Below are positions 13,117 through 15,281 of a stretch of 15,281 bases of DNA, one piece after another. How positions within the stretch are numbered: position 1 is the stretch's first letter; every line of letters starts with the position of its first letter. The stretch spans positions 1-15,281 of the forward strand of contig JAUXCL010000036.1 in NCBI GenBank assembly GCA_030618905.1, given 5' to 3'. Made by a program: the position numbers and the translations under genes. The notes beneath the pieces were generated by a model that searched no databases, had not been told where the DNA came from, and was given only the letters and a program-made list of their open reading frames with translations. The DNA is from Bacteroidales bacterium (GTDB taxonomy: Bacteria; Bacteroidota; Bacteroidia; Bacteroidales; B18-G4).

Positions 13117-15281
13117 GATTTCTTTTCTTTTAAGAATTTAAGCTTCTCCAATAATTGCGGGAAAGTGTTGAGGCAGACATCAATATTCTCAACATCAAAA
13201 TCTTTAGCATATGAATTGAGGGAGATCCCAAAGGTTTGGATGAAATCTATGCCCGATTCATCTCCGATTTCTGTAATACCTTCAGCAAAATCATTTATTG
13301 ATTGAAATTCTTTGTTCATTATAATTTCATTCCACCTGTGGAGGAATTTCTCATTAAGCTGATCATAAGCCCTTGTTACGGATTCAGGCTGGTAGGATTT
13401 ATCATCTGTACCGAAAACGTCATCTGATCGACTATCCTGAGTAATTATATTGTCAAAAACCTTACTGACTTTTTCAAAGAGATCTGAAATATGGAATGGC
13501 TTAAGCAGGTAATCGTCAAAACCAGCGTCTTCTATTTTCTCCACATCTTCTTTCATGGCCAGGGCTGTCAGCGCTATGATGGGAGTGTCCCGGAGCTCAG
13601 GGTTATTCCTGATGATATTGGTGGCTTCAAATCCATCCATTCGCGGCATGAGAATGTCCATGAGGATCATATCAGGTTTGATCTTTTCAGCAACTGAAAC
13701 TGCCATCTGCCCATCTTCCGCTTCTATGATCTTGATGCCTGCATTCTCCATATTCTCTTTGACCAATTTCCTGTTGATTTCAGAATCATCAACCAGCAAT
13801 ACGGTTTTGCCTTTTAATGCAACAATTGAAGCATCGGGTTTTTGGCTGTAGCCCAGTGTAAAAGTATGTACTACTACTTCGGGAATGTTAATTATAAAGC
13901 GCGTACCTTTTGACACTTCACTTTCAACCTTGATGTTTCCATCCATCATCTCCACAATGCTTTTGGTTATAGCCAAACCCAAACCATGCCCACGAATACC
14001 TTTTACCCTCCTGGTCTTAACTTGTGTAAATGGTTCAAACAAACGATCAATTTCTGAATCAGGTATTCCCACGCCACTGTCTTCCACCACAATCCGTATA
14101 TCAATTTCCTCAGATCCAAGCATAGAGCGCTTCTCCACTTGCTGAATATTGATTTTTATGTGTCCCTCATCCGTATATTTAATGGCATTACTCAGCAGAT
14201 TGGTGAGCACCTGCTTAACACGAATCTCATCAAGTATAAGGAACCTGGGAATGTCTTTATCTATTTCAGTGACAAGGTCAAGGTGCTTTTGGGCCACCTT
14301 CATGGCAAACATCTGCCTGATGTCTTTCATTACTTCATATAAATTGACAGACTTGAACTGCAGGTTGAGTTTACCGGCTTCAATCCTTGAAATATCGAGA
14401 ATATCATCAATGAGCATGACGATATTGTTGCTGGAAGACTTAATAGATTCAATATATTCCTTTTGCTTTTTATCGAAGATGGCATTCTCAAGCAGGTCGG
14501 CAAAACCAATGATCACATTGAGTGGTGTCCTGATCTCATGCGAAAGATTTGATAGAAATTCACTCTTGAACTGGCTGATTTTTTCAACTTTTTCTTTGGC
14601 TTTTTCCAGCTCTTCCTGAAATTTTCGCTGGTAAGTGATATCCTGGCCCATCTCTGTCATCCCAATGATCTCACCCACTTCATTATACACCGGATTTCCT
14701 TTCATATGCCAGATCCTGCCATCAGGAGTTTGTTTTTCGGTGGCCTGTGGAATACCGGTTTCCTTCGCCAGTAATACCGGGCAATTATCACAAGGTTCAG
14801 ATCTATCATGCCAGATCTTATAACAATAAGCACCGGTTAAATCCTCTTGTGGCTTATTGATCGATTCTGCTGCAGCTTTACTGGCCCATCTGATTCTGAG
14901 GTCAGGGTCGTAAAACAGGAACAGGTCAGACATGCTATTAAGGATGGCGGATTTATCACGTTCTGCTGTCATCAGACTGGTCCGGGCAACCTTACGCTCT
15001 GTAATATCACTCACAATATCAATGACTTCATCATCGGATATGGGAACAACTCTGGCTTCATAGTATTTCAAGCCGTCGCCGGTCTCTAACTCATATTCAT
15101 ATTTCTGAATCTCACCGGTGTTAAACGCAAGTTTAATCAGTTCTTTATTGTGCTTAATGACTATTTCGGGCAGGCCCAGGTCATCCAGTTTCTTGCCAAT
15201 GAATTCCTGGGAAGCTAAAGCTAATGTTCCGGATGATGAGGCATGATAATCAATTAGTTTACCAAGTCGGAGGCCAAGCGG
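13113..15281 (-). CDS. Hybrid sensor histidine kinase (PAS-PAS-HisKA-HATPase-REC plus C-terminal helical domain), 5' end outside window
   Basis: The frame is open to the right edge; the first in-window Met-type call is a TTG at 15069-15071 in mid-domain, so the gene is truncated and 722 residues are visible. Residue numbers count from the codon at 15071. A first PAS-like domain (before residue 1 to about 27) ends in VIDIVSDITERK. A second PAS (about 40-150) carries C83, H88, C94 and C97 (YCYKIWHDRSEPCDNCP). HisKA contains H178 in LSNLSHEIRTPLN. The ATPase has N-box N291-N295 (NLLSNAIKYT), DSGVGIP (331-337) and GHGLGLAI (361-368). A receiver follows (about 422-540) with D428-D429, phosphoacceptor D472, T502 and K524. 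The last about 100 residues are helical and Hpt-like in position but show no HxxKG phospho-histidine motif. No membrane segment is seen in the visible part. It is coupled to the regulator through ATGA. Confidence 0.92.
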   Translation of the reverse strand, partial: PLGLRLGKLIDYHASSSGTLALASQEFIGKKLDDLGLPEIVIKHNKELIKLAFNTGEIQKYEYELETGDGLKYYEARVVPISDDEVIDIVSDITERKVARTSLMTAERDKSAILNSMSDLFLFYDPDLRIRWASKAAAESINKPQEDLTGAYCYKIWHDRSEPCDNCPVLLAKETGIPQATEKQTPDGRIWHMKGNPVYNEVGEIIGMTEMGQDITYQRKFQEELEKAKEKVEKISQFKSEFLSNLSHEIRTPLNVIIGFADLLENAIFDKKQKEYIESIKSSSNNIVMLIDDILDISRIEAGKLNLQFKSVNLYEVMKDIRQMFAMKVAQKHLDLVTEIDKDIPRFLILDEIRVKQVLTNLLSNAIKYTDEGHIKINIQQVEKRSMLGSEEIDIRIVVEDSGVGIPDSEIDRLFEPFTQVKTRRVKGIRGHGLGLAITKSIVEMMDGNIKVESEVSKGTRFIINIPEVVVHTFTLGYSQKPDASIVALKGKTVLLVDDSEINRKLVKENMENAGIKIIEAEDGQMAVSVAEKIKPDMILMDILMPRMDGFEATNIIRNNPELRDTPIIALTALAMKEDVEKIEDAGFDDYLLKPFHISDLFEKVSKVFDNIITQDSRSDDVFGTDDKSYQPESVTRAYDQLNEKFLHRWNEIIMNKEFQSINDFAEGITEIGDESGIDFIQTFGISLNSYAKDFDVENIDVCLNTFPQLLEKLKFLKEKKS

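Overview
The window looks like chromosome of a member of the Bacteroidota, probably near Bacteroidales or Marinilabiliales. The evidence is a secreted protein with a type IX secretion (T9SS) C-terminal sorting domain, promoter-like TAnnTTTG elements, little Shine-Dalgarno sequence, and signal peptides ending in a Ser-Gln type junction. Gene density is high and most genes are housekeeping. There is no prophage, IS element, CRISPR array, tRNA or rRNA. No gap exceeds 300 bases.

Layout. Positions 1-2021 (+): the 3' end of a fused aconitase-family gene, followed 11 bases later by a membrane-anchored calcineurin-like phosphoesterase. Positions 2084-3511 (+): a promoter-like site and a secreted T9SS cargo protein with one CxxCH motif. 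Positions 3532-9443 (-): reading leftwards, a lolD-type ABC ATPase, a very long periplasmic repeat protein (18 TPR-like units of about 57 residues plus a beta-rich C-terminal domain), and a class V aminotransferase/cysteine desulfurase-like enzyme. An inverted-repeat element lies between the last two. Positions 9629-12277 (+): sucC and eno, two central-carbon genes. Positions 12274-15281 (-): a hybrid sensor kinase (cut by the window edge) translationally coupled by ATGA to a response regulator whose C-terminus looks like a LuxR/GerE HTH. The regulator's stop overlaps the eno stop tail to tail.

The least ordinary content is between genes. A GTGAAC-type heptamer array with an inverted arm fills the divergent lolD/sucC promoter region, with a -7-like element just outside each end. 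A second, shorter heptamer array overlaps the sucC stop codon. Beyond that stop the sucC frame stays open for 53 codons and ends in a Lys/Glu-rich tail whose two internal repeats differ only at synonymous third positions. This suggests a former or conditional C-terminal extension of SucC, or a small separate ORF. I see no clear defence or biosynthetic system. The heptamer/tail region and the 18-repeat protein are the best leads.
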